Below are positions 44,222 through 55,915 of a stretch of 64,000 nucleotides of DNA, one piece after another. The DNA comes from CAVSWN01 sp963770995. GTDB taxonomy: Bacteria; Acidobacteriota; Vicinamibacteria; Vicinamibacterales; CAVVIG01. The notes below the pieces were generated by a model. The model was given only the letters and a program-made list of their open reading frames with translations. It ran no database searches and was not told the origin of the DNA. The stretch covers positions 3,596,001 through 3,660,000 of the forward strand of contig CAVYRS010000001.1 of NCBI GenBank assembly GCA_963770995.1. The letters run 5' to 3'. Positions within the stretch are counted from its first letter, which is position 1; every line of letters begins with the position of its first letter. Position numbers and translations under genes: made by a program.

Positions 44222-45157
44222 TTACCCGGCGAAGTACCCGCTTCGGGCCTTGACGTTCGTGGAGGGACGCCTCACTCGCACGTCGAGGCGGCGCCACTCG
44301 CGCCCGGTCGCGGCTTCGATGGCGATGACGTATTGCTGGCGCAGTTCATCGATCAAGCTTGCCGCCGCGACCACCGTTTCCGCGTTCGTGGTCGTGAACA
44401 CGAGCTGGCCGCCTGTCCACTCAGCGAGATCGCGCAAATCCGCTGCGTCGGATGGTGTGGCACGCTGGGACGTCTCCAGCATGATCCGTTGATCGAGCGA
44501 GGGAACGGTCGCGACGACGAACAACGGCACATCGATCGAGCTCGCCAGGGCCGACACCTCCCGCGCCGTCATCTCGCTGCTGGTGTCTATGCCATCCGTA
44601 AGCACGATGATCGCCTTGTTTGTCGCAGACTGCGCGGCAAGCCGCCGAGCGGTGGCGGCCGTCGCGTCATACAGAGAGGTCGTGCCGAACGGCTCGAACT
44701 CGGATAACGCGCCCTTCAAGGCGCCGAGATCGCGCGTGAAGTCCAGACGGTCGTGCAGCGACGCATCGAAGGTGAAGAGCGCCACTTCGTCCTGACCCTG
44801 GTGGAGCTGCGACAGGATCGAATCGTACGCCTGGCGCGCCATCGTGATCTTCGGCCCGACGCGCATGCTGCCGCTCATGTCGACCAGGATGGCCAGGCTG
44901 AGCGGCGACAGTCGGTCGGACCGGAGCGAGAGGATCGGCCGCAGCTGTCCGTTGTCGCGGACCTCGAAATCGGTGCTTCTGAGCCCGCCCACGACGCGTC
45001 CACGAGCGTCCCGGACCGATGCTTGGATCGTCACGACGTCGACAGCACCCCGAAACGTCCCCTGCTGAGGAAGATTCTCCTGGGCGTTTGGCGTGATGAC
45101 CGACGAAGAGCAAATGGTCGCGCTGGCGATCACAAATCGAAGAAACCGCGTTCTCAT
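44222..45157 (-). CDS. VWFA-related secreted protein, intact (second type)
   Basis: 311 aa from ATG 45157. Signal peptide MRTRFLRFVIASATICSS; TFRGAVDVVTIQASVRDARG; MIDAS LVDMSGSMRVG (near 103-112); VLTDGIDTSSEM; C-terminal KARSGYFAG. It is about 95% identical by eye to the copy at 37257-38196. The gene is downstream of DUF4159 on the same strand, with 221 bases between them that also occur in the first copy. Confidence 0.93.
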   Translation of the reverse strand: MRTRFLRFVIASATICSSSVITPNAQENLPQQGTFRGAVDVVTIQASVRDARGRVVGGLRSTDFEVRDNGQLRPILSLRSDRLSPLSLAILVDMSGSMRVGPKITMARQAYDSILSQLHQGQDEVALFTFDASLHDRLDFTRDLGALKGALSEFEPFGTTSLYDATAATARRLAAQSATNKAIIVLTDGIDTSSEMTAREVSALASSIDVPLFVVATVPSLDQRIMLETSQRATPSDAADLRDLAEWTGGQLVFTTTNAETVVAAASLIDELRQQYVIAIEAATGREWRRLDVRVRRPSTNVKARSGYFAG

Positions 45158-45378
45158 GGCTGCGCTCAATGCGAATCTCGGGCCAGCCCATGTCAGGTCT
45201 CTGGTCACGTCGCAGTTTGTGGGGAACACGACATTTTACCACCGACTTGCGTGATCGGCGGGGATGCAGGATCACGAAAGTCGCGCCCAATTACCGATCC
45301 GGGTAATTGGAATCGTCTTTTCTTCTTCGTATCTTCGTGGCTGCGTTCGGCGTGGTGCTGCGCCGAGCTACTGAACCA

Positions 45379-46200
45379 TCAATGCGTCAACGCATAGAGG
45401 ACGACATTTACACCCAGCGCATAGCCTCTGGGCGAGAACTGCACGAAGAAGTCGTAGTCCTCCCCTTCCCGCTCCCATGAATCGCCGATGTCGGTGTTGT
45501 GCGTCATCAGGACCATGATCCGGTCGTGATTGTCGGCAATCATGCGGAAATTGGGATGCGGGCTATCCATCCCGCGCTCTGACGTCGTGCCGCCGCTGCG
45601 CCGCCAGAAGTTGATGCTCGTCACCTGCGGGACTTCGGTCACGTGATACAGCGTCTGCCAGATCGGGTGATCCGCCGGTACGTCCTGGATGGCGAACTCG
45701 GGCAGCACCTTCCGGATCTCGCCCGACCACTGGTCCCACGCCGCGGTGCCCCAGAAGTCGTCGACCCACAGGAAGCCGCCCTTCAGCAGATACTCCCGCA
45801 GACGAGCGGCTTCCACCGGCGAGAACTCGAGCGTCCCCACGTCGGTCGCCATGGTGAAGGGACACCGGAACAGCGCGTCGTCGGTAAGACGCACGACCCA
45901 GTAGTTGGGATCGCCGTTGCTGTCGACGCTGATCGGCGTCGTCGTCAGCTCTTTGAGGCGCACCATCAGGTTGATGCCGGCGTACGGGTAATCGGTGGCC
46001 CAGCCCATGCCGTTCGCTTCGGCGCGGACGCTCGTGTACTTCACCTTGCAGTGCGCGAAAGCGCCGTCTTCGAAATGGGCAGGAGGGAATCGCGGCGGTA
46101 CTCCGGGGCCCTCGCGCAGGCGGAAGCGCTGCGCCGACGCGGCGGCCGCGCCTGCGAGAAGGATCAGGGAGAGCGCAACCAGCCGGCCGCGCGCCTTCAT
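45379..46200 (-). CDS. DUF4159 secreted protein, intact
   Basis: 273 aa. Signal peptide (MKARGRLVALSLILLAGAAA, cut after ASAQ); GWATDYPYAGINLMVRLKEL; LLKGGFLWVDDFWGTAAWDQW; and a C-terminal FSPRGYALGVNVVLYALTH. DUF4159 resembles a class I glutamine-amidotransferase/ThuA-like fold and often sits beside VWA and MoxR genes. A TACACT box ends 6 bases before ATG, suggesting a leaderless mRNA. Upstream homology to the first copy ends at 46228. Confidence 0.9.
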   Translation of the reverse strand: MKARGRLVALSLILLAGAAAASAQRFRLREGPGVPPRFPPAHFEDGAFAHCKVKYTSVRAEANGMGWATDYPYAGINLMVRLKELTTTPISVDSNGDPNYWVVRLTDDALFRCPFTMATDVGTLEFSPVEAARLREYLLKGGFLWVDDFWGTAAWDQWSGEIRKVLPEFAIQDVPADHPIWQTLYHVTEVPQVTSINFWRRSGGTTSERGMDSPHPNFRMIADNHDRIMVLMTHNTDIGDSWEREGEDYDFFVQFSPRGYALGVNVVLYALTH

Positions 46201-46294
46201 GCGATCAGTGTAGCACTCGGTTTTCCGCTTCGCTCCTAATCCCGGATTCGCGCGGGCTATCGCAGGGTGCGCGTCGTGGCCACGAAGAGACCGA

Positions 46295-48966
<2,672 letters not shown>

Positions 48967-48970
<4 letters not shown>

Positions 48971-51633
48971 CGAGTCGGCGCGTTCACCAACGCCGGCCAG
49001 TCGAGGACGATGTTGATCGTCCGCGGAACCGCCTCGTCGTGCCGCGCAACGTAGAGAAAGCGCTGGCCGTCGGGTGAGGGCCAGAACACCACGCGCTCGA
49101 TCGTGGTGTTCGGCGTCGGGGCGCGAAAGAGCTCGACGGGTGGCGATACGCGAAGACCCTCCGGCGCCGGCGCGACCTGGACCTCCATCATGCGAAACTC
49201 GGACGTCAGGTAGAAAAGGCGTCGTCCGTCGCTGCTCCACATCGGGCGCTGCCCTGTGCCCGGGGACACCCGTTGTCGTTGGCCTCGTGTGGGGAAGGCG
49301 TCGAGATACACGGCATACCCGTCGGACTCGCGCTGCACGAACGCGATCCACCGGCCGTCAGGCGAGAACCGCGCGAAGACCTCGTGCGCAGGCGACTGGA
49401 GCCACGGCACGGGTTTCGGCTCGCCGGACAACGGCAGCGCCCAGATATCGCCGGCGGTCCCAGACCCGAGGGACATGTAGAGCAGCCACTTACCGTCGGA
49501 CGAGACGTCCGTCAACCAGACGACCCCCTGGTTGACGCCAACCAGTTTCGGCAACTCGTGGCCGACATCCAGGCGAAAGATTCCGGGTGCGCCGGAGAAC
49601 CACAGATGACTGCCGTCGCGTGACAGCATCGGCGTGAGCGCATTCACGCGATCGATCTGATTCAGCGAGATTCGGTTGGACACGCCTCGCTGGACGTCGA
49701 CGACATCCGCCGCGTACCAGTTCGTCTGCAGATCCAATTTTTCTGTGGCGATGCGCGACACATCCGACGTCGCAGACAACGTGTTGTAATGCGCGCTGGT
49801 ACCGATGGTGCTCAGGCGGCGCCCTGTACGGTCCAGCCACACAATCTCCGCCAGGGGAACGGAGCGGCCCTCCCAATAGGCAAGCGTTCCATTCGCGGAG
49901 ACCGAGAAGCTGGCATCCATGCTCGACGTCGCTCCGGACCCGACTTTCTCGACGACGCGTTGCGGATCACCGGAGAGCTTCCTCGACGCGGGATCGAAAG
50001 GGTGGGCGAAGAGGCTGCCGTCCTTGAGGTACAGCAAGCGGCCGGCGGCGTACTCGGCACGGCTCGCCGCTTCGACGAGCAACTGGGGTTGGCCGCCATC
50101 GACCGACGTCACGTAGATCCTGGCCAGATCGCTGAACAGGAAGTGCTTGCCATCGGGAAGGAAAAAAGGGTGACGCGGTCCGGCGCGTCGATCGTCGATC
50201 GGCTTGGCCTCCGGCAACGAGCGAGGCGTGCCACCGGACGCGGCAATCATGTAGAGGGCGCCGCCTACGGCTGGTTGATACACGATCTGACCGTCGACGC
50301 CCCATGTCGCGCCACGCGGCTGCGGCGCGTCGGCGAGCGTTTGTGGCGAACCGCCATCCAGCGAGATGCGTTGCAGCTTCCCATTCATGAACGCGACCAG
50401 CGCCCGCCCATCTGGAGAGAAAACTGGCTGCAGGCCGGTTACATCATGTTCAGTGATCAGCGTATCGGGCAGCATGCGCGCCTGCGGAGTAGCCAGGTCT
50501 CGCACCCACAACTGGATGCGACCAGCCTCGTCTGGCGCCCAGAAGGCCACGGTTCTGCCGTCAGGCGAGATCGCCGGGGCCGCATGTGTGTAGAAACGTT
50601 GTTGCGGCGCTCCGATCGCGAAAAACCTTGGAGTGCGTGCATCCGGCGCGGGACGCCGCAGCAGCACGATCGCCGAGGCGAGCGCCGCTACGGCGATCGC
50701 GGCGACCATCCACGCGATGCGAGCGCTTGGGAGCATGCTCTTCGGTGGGGCGGCGACGGTCGAGGCGGCAGCCACCCCTGACGCGCTGCCGCTGCCTGAC
50801 AGCGTCTCGAGCGCGAAGATGACGTCGTGGGCGGTCTGAAACCGTTGCGCCGGGTTTTTCTCCAGGCAGTGCCGCACGATCCGATCGAGCGTCGGCGGCA
50901 GATCGGCGCGCTTCGTCGACAGCTCCGGCGGATCCTCCTTCAGGATCGCGTTGAGCGTCTCGACAGTCGACTCGCGTGCGAACGCCTGCTGCCCCGTGAC
51001 CATCTCGTAGAGCACGACGCCGAGCGCGAAAAGATCGGCGCGCCCATCCACTTGTTGTCCGCGCACCTGCTCCGGCGCCATGTAGCCGGCAGTTCCCAGA
51101 ATCGTGCCGGGGTTCGTGGATGCGTAGGTGTGGGTTGCGCCCCTGTCGTCGGGCGTCACCGATCGCGCCAGGCCGAAGTCCAGGATCTTCACGTGTCCAT
51201 CGGCGAGCAGGAAGACGTTGCCCGGTTTCAGATCCCGGTGCGCGATGCCTTTGCCGTGCGCGGCCGCGAGCCCGCGCGCAACCTCTATGGCAATCTCGAC
51301 TGCCTTGCGAAGCGGCAGCGCGCCATCGCTGAGGCGCTCGGCGAGCGAGTGGCCCTCCAGCAGTTCCGTGACGACGAAGAGTTGATCGTGGTCGACGCCG
51401 ATGTCGTGGAGGGCGAGGATGTTGGGATGGGAGAGCGCCGCGACCGCACGCGCTTCGCGCTCGAAGCGGGCGCGCCGGTCGGCGTCCTGCGCAACGTCGG
51501 GCGGCAGCACCTTGATGGCGACATCCCGTCCCAGCCGCGCGTCGCGCGCGCGATAGACTTCGCCCATTCCGCCGGCGCCGAGCGGCGCGACGATCTCATA
51601 CGGCCCGAGCCGGGTGCCGGCGGAGAGACCCAT
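48967..51633 (-). CDS. Transmembrane Ser/Thr protein kinase with PD40 beta-propeller
   Basis: 888 aa. Kinase domain (about 11-275): GAGGMGEVY, Lys41, HRDLKPGNVF with Asp134, DFGLA at 152-156, YMAPEQVRG. A membrane helix lies near 310-332 (IAWMVAAIAVAALASAIVLL). The C-terminal propeller has ISPDGRTVAFWAPDEAGRIQ, FSPDGRALVAF and FSPDGRWIAFVQRESDGYAV. It lies 12 bases after a DinB gene and overlaps the second kinase gene. It is a paralogue of that kinase; kinase and propeller domains have diverged to a similar degree. Confidence 0.93.
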
Positions 51634-51645
51634 CAGGGCCGTCGC

Positions 51646-52107
51646 CTATGGCTCATCACCGCTCGGTCCGTAGATCTGCGGGACGGTCGATCCCATCGGG
51701 CGCAGGTAGGTCGAGATCTGCCCTCGATGGTGCACGATGTCGAACAGGAAGCCCCACGCCATCGGCGCCGCCGGGCGTTGCTTGCCGAAGAATTCGAGCG
51801 TGCCGTCCCACCGTGCAGCTGGCAGTGCTTTCAACCGCTGGATGATGTCCGCGCTTTGCTTGTCGTAGGTGTCGACCAGTTCCTTGATCGTGGCCGGCGC
51901 CGGTGCCGGGTTCCACTCGGCCTTGCCGGTCTCGAGCGCCTCGATGAGCATCTTCTCCTCGCACGCGATCTGCCAGGCGATTTCGCCCGCCGTGCGGGAC
52001 TTCGGATCGGGGCGGTAGTCGGATCCTTCCGGGATGCGGGCGATGACCTTGCCCGTGGTCTTCGATTCGGTTTCCCAGAACCCGGTAAAGAGCGCTCGTT
52101 CGTCCAT
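51646..52107 (-). CDS. DinB-superfamily protein
   Basis: 153 aa from ATG 52107, preceded by GGAGGG; the frame extends to 52128 without a ribosome site. A four-helix DinB/YfiT-like fold is suggested, with conserved metal-site His residues in LFDIVHHRGQISTYLRP and the end IYGPSGDEP. DinB proteins often bind a metal and include thiol-dependent transferases (mycothiol- or bacillithiol-type). The exact reaction is unknown. Central member of the DinB-GNAT-DinB-kinase operon. Confidence 0.85.
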   Translation of the reverse strand: MDERALFTGFWETESKTTGKVIARIPEGSDYRPDPKSRTAGEIAWQIACEEKMLIEALETGKAEWNPAPAPATIKELVDTYDKQSADIIQRLKALPAARWDGTLEFFGKQRPAAPMAWGFLFDIVHHRGQISTYLRPMGSTVPQIYGPSGDEP

Positions 52108-52124
52108 ACGGCCCTCCGTCAGCG

Positions 52125-52967
52125 TCAATGGCCGGTCAGAAACGCTTTGTCCATGAAGATCGTGTGCGCCGAAATCGCCGTGTATCCCATGCGCTCGTAC
52201 ACCGGGCGGCCCGCTTCGGTCGCGTGCAGAACCGTCGGCCGTTCACCGTGTGCGTGCGCCGACAGCTCCAGTGCGCGCCTCATCGCGGCGTCGGCGTATC
52301 CGCGCCGCTGCTGCCCAGGGTCCGTCGCCACGAGCGCGACGTATCGATAGCCATCCACCATCAGGACGGCAGCGCTGCAGGCAGGCTTGCCGTCGATCAG
52401 GCCCAGCACAGGAAAGTGGTTCGCCCAGAACGACCGCGTTCCGACCAGAGCCTTGCCAGCTTCGAGGTCCATCTCGTACGCGAGACCATTCACGTCAAGA
52501 ACCGCCGAGCACCCGGCGTCGTCTTGCGGCACCTTCAGCTCGAGACCGTTCGGGATGTTCGTGGCCGGGCCGACCGTCTGCGCGAGCATGCCGGTGAGCG
52601 TCAACATCGGCGCGAGCCCGCAGCCGTCGAGGACCGCGGTCGCGTCGATGCCGGCATCGAGCGCGTCGAGCGTGGTCACGAACAGCCACGGGACGTTCTT
52701 GTTCGACGCCCATGCGCGCGCATTGTCCCCGAGCGACTTCAACCTGTCGGCGCTGATGCCACGGCCGGTGACGACCGCGACGTTGAAGAAGGGGATCGAG
52801 CAGCCGCTGAAGATGTACTCGACGCCATCGAGTGCGGCCACCGCGGCTCCGCCTTCGCTGAAGCTACGGCGGGACAAGGCCGAGCCGCCGGTACACATCA
52901 GCCGCCACGCCTCGTTGAATTGCCGGATGCTGAGATCGACGTGAGAGGTGCTTGACACGTCTGACAC
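52125..52967 (-). CDS. GNAT-family N-acetyltransferase
   Basis: 280 aa from GTG 52967, directly after the stop of the upstream DinB gene. The C-terminal half holds the GNAT core: VALVATDPGQQRRGYADAAM, the acetyl-CoA pyrophosphate loop (QQRRGYA) near residue 225, and the typical ending ATEAGRPVYERMGY. The N-terminal half looks like a degenerate second GNAT domain, so it may be a tandem-GNAT protein. Substrate unknown. Part of the five-gene minus-strand operon. Confidence 0.87.
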   Translation of the reverse strand: MSDVSSTSHVDLSIRQFNEAWRLMCTGGSALSRRSFSEGGAAVAALDGVEYIFSGCSIPFFNVAVVTGRGISADRLKSLGDNARAWASNKNVPWLFVTTLDALDAGIDATAVLDGCGLAPMLTLTGMLAQTVGPATNIPNGLELKVPQDDAGCSAVLDVNGLAYEMDLEAGKALVGTRSFWANHFPVLGLIDGKPACSAAVLMVDGYRYVALVATDPGQQRRGYADAAMRRALELSAHAHGERPTVLHATEAGRPVYERMGYTAISAHTIFMDKAFLTGH

Positions 52968-53471
52968 CTATGTGGTGGCTGGGGCATCCATGCCCGCCCA
53001 CAGGTTCATCGTGCCGAGCTCTTCGCGGCCGCACGCCTTGAGGTAGAGAAACAACTGGGTCCGGTAGGCCGCGCATCCACACAGCACGTGGTTGACGAGG
53101 AACGACCCCCGGCTGCTTTTCATCCCGAACATGGTGATCTCCGCGCGCAGGTCGGCGTCGGACACGTCGGCCAGCAGCGCCGCGTACGCGTCGGCCTGTT
53201 GGGCAAGCGCCGCGAGCGTCTGATCGAAATCACGCGTCGTGGCACTTTGTTCCGCGGCCGTCCATGCCGGGACGTCGAACGCTCCCGCCTTGGCAGCTCT
53301 GATCAGCTCGGGTCCCATGACCGTCAGGTACTGGAGCAATTCGATCGTGCTGCGCTGCTTTGGCGTCGGCCTGTAATCGAGCTTCGCGCGATCGATCTTG
53401 CTGGCGAGGTGGAGCAGGATGCGGACCTCGTTCTGCAGAGATCCAGTGAGCTCGGACTTGGTCAGGACCAT
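52968..53471 (-). CDS. DinB-superfamily protein (operon leader)
   Basis: 167 aa from ATG 53471, with a GAGGAGT site upstream. Four helices of the DinB fold; a conserved His in FLVNHVLCGCAAYRTQLFLY is a likely metal ligand. A CGC pair in that helix is notable. First gene of the run DinB-GNAT-DinB-kinase-kinase; a longer frame to 53909 is not supported. Confidence 0.83.
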   Translation of the reverse strand: MVLTKSELTGSLQNEVRILLHLASKIDRAKLDYRPTPKQRSTIELLQYLTVMGPELIRAAKAGAFDVPAWTAAEQSATTRDFDQTLAALAQQADAYAALLADVSDADLRAEITMFGMKSSRGSFLVNHVLCGCAAYRTQLFLYLKACGREELGTMNLWAGMDAPATT

Positions 53472-53542
53472 AGACTCCTCGGGTAAAGACAAAGGAGTCA
53501 CGATATCACGGTTGAATCGGCCGCCTGCTCGTCGCGGTACCG

Positions 53543-53614
53543 TCAGGGCGTACGCAACGCGTCGATCGCATTCAGGCGCGCGACGCGCCACAACGGCCAC
53601 GCCCGGCGCTGCGG
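53543..53614 (-). pseudogene. 3' relic of a MacB/FtsX-type (ADOP) permease
   Basis: The last 23 codons read PQRRAWPLWRVARLN plus AIDALRTP and a stop, the usual C-terminus of acidobacterial duplicated orphan permeases. An in-frame stop and a repeat fragment (53621-53645) directly precede it; nothing else of the gene remains. The rest of 53472-53832 holds no recognisable gene. Confidence 0.55.
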
Positions 53615-53620
53615 CTAGAG

Positions 53621-53645
53621 CTCGGCTAAAGCCGGACCCCACGTT
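53621..53645. repeat. Fragment of the two-hairpin repeat
   Basis: CTCGGCTAAAGCCGGACCCC, continuing ACGTT, matches the right half of the element at 20515-20540 with a changed stem (GGCT/AGCC). It abuts the permease relic. Confidence 0.65.
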
Positions 53646-53832
53646 CGACCAAGCGAAGACGGAATCCCCGTGTGGACGGGTAGCCCTTTCCCGCTGGGTA
53701 TCGGCTGCTCGTAGGCAGGAACTCCAGCCACGCGAGATTTCCCAGAAGTCACGCCAGTTGCCGAAAACGCGCCTGAGCCCGCTTCTTGCACACCGCATCA
53801 GCGCGCGCGCAGCGCACCACTCCGAGGCATCA

Positions 53833-54621
53833 ATGGCCAATCCGATACTCGACATCGACGACCTGCTCGAAACGCCGAACGACGCGCGGTTCATCGACGG
53901 CGTGTTCAACTACTGCAACCGGCGCTGCGACCGTTGTTCGCTGTCCGACCGTTGTCGTCTGTACGCCGACGAACAGCGCGATCTGGAGACATCTCCCGAC
54001 GATACGTGGGCGACGCGAGTGCATCGGTCGCTTCATCGCACGGTCGAGTTGATCCGACGATGGTGCGAGAAGGACGGCGTCGACGTCGACACGCGCTCAG
54101 CAGTCGCCGTGTCCGATGACGTCGCCGCGGCTCTCCGAATCATTGACAACACCCGCGAAGATCCCTTGCAAAAACTCGCCGAGCATTACACCTTCGCCGC
54201 CCTGAAGCTGGCGGAGGCCCTTCGGCGCGCGGCGCCCTTCAATTCCTGGCCAGGGCAGGTGCAGGAAGCGCTTGAAACCATTGAGTCGCTCGCCATTCCT
54301 GTCTCGTCGAAGATCCATCGCGCGCTGACCGTGTACGCACGCCGCGACGACGAGGATTCCGGGATCGACAGCGTGCAGACCGACTGGAATGGCTCGGCGA
54401 AAGTGGCGCGATTGGACATTGCGGAATCCCGCGTCGCGTGGAGTCTGTTGCTCAGCGCGGGCCGCGCACCGGCCGACTCTCCGATGCGACAACTGCTCGA
54501 GCAGCTCGATCGGATCGACGCGGGCATCGCGGAACGTTTTCCACGGGCCATGGAGTTCGTGCGGCCCGGCTTCGACGATCTCGTCGTCACGGCCGCAGCG
54601 TCCGCGACAGAGTCACTATAA
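53833..54621 (+). CDS. Hypothetical protein with N-terminal Cys cluster
   Basis: 262 aa from ATG 53833. The N-terminus contains CNRRCDRCSLSDRC (Cys at about 29, 33, 36 and 43), a likely metal-binding cluster; the rest is soluble and mostly helical, with a helical pair around HYTFAALKLAEALRRA and SRVAWSLLLSAGRAP. No family was recognised. A retropepsin-like gene starts 9 bases after its stop. The longer frame from 53398 crosses the permease relic and repeat and is not credible. Confidence 0.75.
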   Translation: MANPILDIDDLLETPNDARFIDGVFNYCNRRCDRCSLSDRCRLYADEQRDLETSPDDTWATRVHRSLHRTVELIRRWCEKDGVDVDTRSAVAVSDDVAAALRIIDNTREDPLQKLAEHYTFAALKLAEALRRAAPFNSWPGQVQEALETIESLAIPVSSKIHRALTVYARRDDEDSGIDSVQTDWNGSAKVARLDIAESRVAWSLLLSAGRAPADSPMRQLLEQLDRIDAGIAERFPRAMEFVRPGFDDLVVTAAASATESL

Positions 54622-54622
54622 T
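54617..54622 (+). promoter_or_regulatory. TATAAT box immediately before the retropepsin-like gene
   Basis: A perfect TATAAT overlaps the upstream gene's TAA stop and lies 8 bases before ATG 54631. Transcription would start at or very near the ATG, giving a leaderless mRNA. Confidence 0.45.
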
Positions 54623-54630
54623 CGACAGCG

Positions 54631-54999
54631 ATGGGGCTCACGCACGTGAGGGTGAAGGTCGGCAATCCCGCCGATGGCGGCGAATCCGAGGAGGTACGAT
54701 GCCTCGTCGATTCTGGCGCCGTCTACTCCCTGATTCCGGGATTCGTACTGGAACGTCTCGGGATCGCGCCGCATTCCACACGTGAATTCGTGCTGGCGAA
54801 CGGCGAGGTCATCAGCCGCCGGCTCGCGACGGCCACGTTCGAATATGAAGGACTGCGCGGCGACTCGATGGTGATCGTCGGTGAGCCTGGCGACGATCCG
54901 TTGCTTGGTGCGACGACGCTCGAAGGATTCGGTCTGGTGCTCGATCCCTTCCGTCGCGAATTGCGGCCCATGGCGCTGCCGCTGAAGCGCTCGGCTTGA
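54631..54999 (+). CDS. Retropepsin-like aspartic protease (clan AA)
   Basis: 122 aa. A single retropepsin fold with the catalytic triad CLVDSGAVYSLIP (Asp at about residue 27), then LERLGI, FVLANGEVISRRLATATFEY, and the second hydrophobic-hydrophobic-Gly signature in DPLLGATTLEGFGLVLD. Such short bacterial proteins would act as homodimers. No signal peptide, so probably cytosolic. Next to the Cys-cluster gene, perhaps its partner. Confidence 0.85.
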   Translation: MGLTHVRVKVGNPADGGESEEVRCLVDSGAVYSLIPGFVLERLGIAPHSTREFVLANGEVISRRLATATFEYEGLRGDSMVIVGEPGDDPLLGATTLEGFGLVLDPFRRELRPMALPLKRSA

Positions 55000-55017
55000 G
55001 CCCGCCGCAAGACGGAT

Positions 55018-55554
55018 TTACAACGCTCGGATCCTCACGTTCCTGAACTTCACCACCCCGGCGCCGTACTGCAGCGCAATGGGCCCGCGCGCGAACTTTG
55101 TGTCTTCGGCGTCCTTGACGGTTGTCACACCGTTCAGGATCACGGTCATCTTCGAGCCTTTCGCGGTGATCTCAAGCGTGTTCCATTTACCGCCCGCATT
55201 CACCATCGCCATCGGTTTGGCGACGTTGACGATCGCGCCGGTCCGGTAAGCGGGATCCGGCCGCTTGTCGAAGATGTTCACCTCGTACGCGTTCGCCGCC
55301 GTGATCGTCTTCGGATCCGAGCAGCGGATGAACACGCCGCTGTTCGCCTCATCGTTGACCCAGATGTCGACGGTGATCTGAAAATCGCCGTACGCCACCG
55401 GTGTGACCAGAAACCCCGTGCCCTTGTCCGCCTGAACCACGTCGTCGACGACGGTCCAGTTTGCGTCCCCGACGATGGTCCAGGCCTTCAGGTCGAACGA
55501 GGCGCTCTGGAGTCCCGCGAGGAATAGCGCGATCGCCAGCACCATGCGTGTCAT
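55018..55554 (-). CDS. DUF1080 (3-keto-disaccharide hydrolase-like) secreted protein
   Basis: 178 aa from ATG 55554, with GGAG 9 bases upstream; ATG 55566 is possible. Signal peptide MTRMVLAIALFLAGLQSA. The beta-jelly-roll DUF1080 domain shows GDFQITVDIWVNDEANSGVF, YEVNIFD, WNTLEITAKGSKMTVILNG and GPIALQYGAGVVKFRNVRI. Members bind or cleave sugars outside the cytoplasm. Monocistronic; bordered upstream by a MITE-like palindrome. Confidence 0.9.
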   Translation of the reverse strand: MTRMVLAIALFLAGLQSASFDLKAWTIVGDANWTVVDDVVQADKGTGFLVTPVAYGDFQITVDIWVNDEANSGVFIRCSDPKTITAANAYEVNIFDKRPDPAYRTGAIVNVAKPMAMVNAGGKWNTLEITAKGSKMTVILNGVTTVKDAEDTKFARGPIALQYGAGVVKFRNVRIRAL

Positions 55555-55568
55555 CTCATTCTCCATGT

Positions 55569-55734
55569 CTAGTGTCCCGGAACGGTGATACGTGGCTTAA
55601 GTCGCGGAGCGCCGCGCCCGGATGGCAAGGCGCGAGGAGTGAGGATATTGGGCATATCTGAGCGACGAGCAACGCCGCCAGCCGGGATGCGCCGCCCGCG
55701 AATTATGTCGCGTATCACTGTTTCGGGACACTAG
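55569..55734. repeat. MITE-like palindromic element with CTAG ends
   Basis: The 166-base element has terminal inverted repeats of 24 bases (55569-55592 and 55711-55734; CTAGTGTCCCG...GTGATACG) with 22 matches, each beginning with CTAG. Further pairing continues inward (CGCGGAGCGCCGCGCCCGG with CCGGGATGCGCCGCCCGCG). The core 55626-55662 recurs in the kimA leader. No coding capacity. The rest of 55735-55915 holds nothing recognisable. Confidence 0.7.
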
Positions 55735-55915
55735 GCCGCGAAGTATCTGGTATACATCAGCCGCAGCCGCGATGGCGGATGAATCGGTCGTCACGCTGGC
55801 CGCATTCGCTCTTGCGCCAGTCAGGCGGGCGCTGTAGAACTTTTGCCGAGCGTCTCGGTGCGCGGCCTGCGGACACGCAGGCCGGCGCGCGGGCCGTCTC
55901 GGTCTGGAGGGCGCG

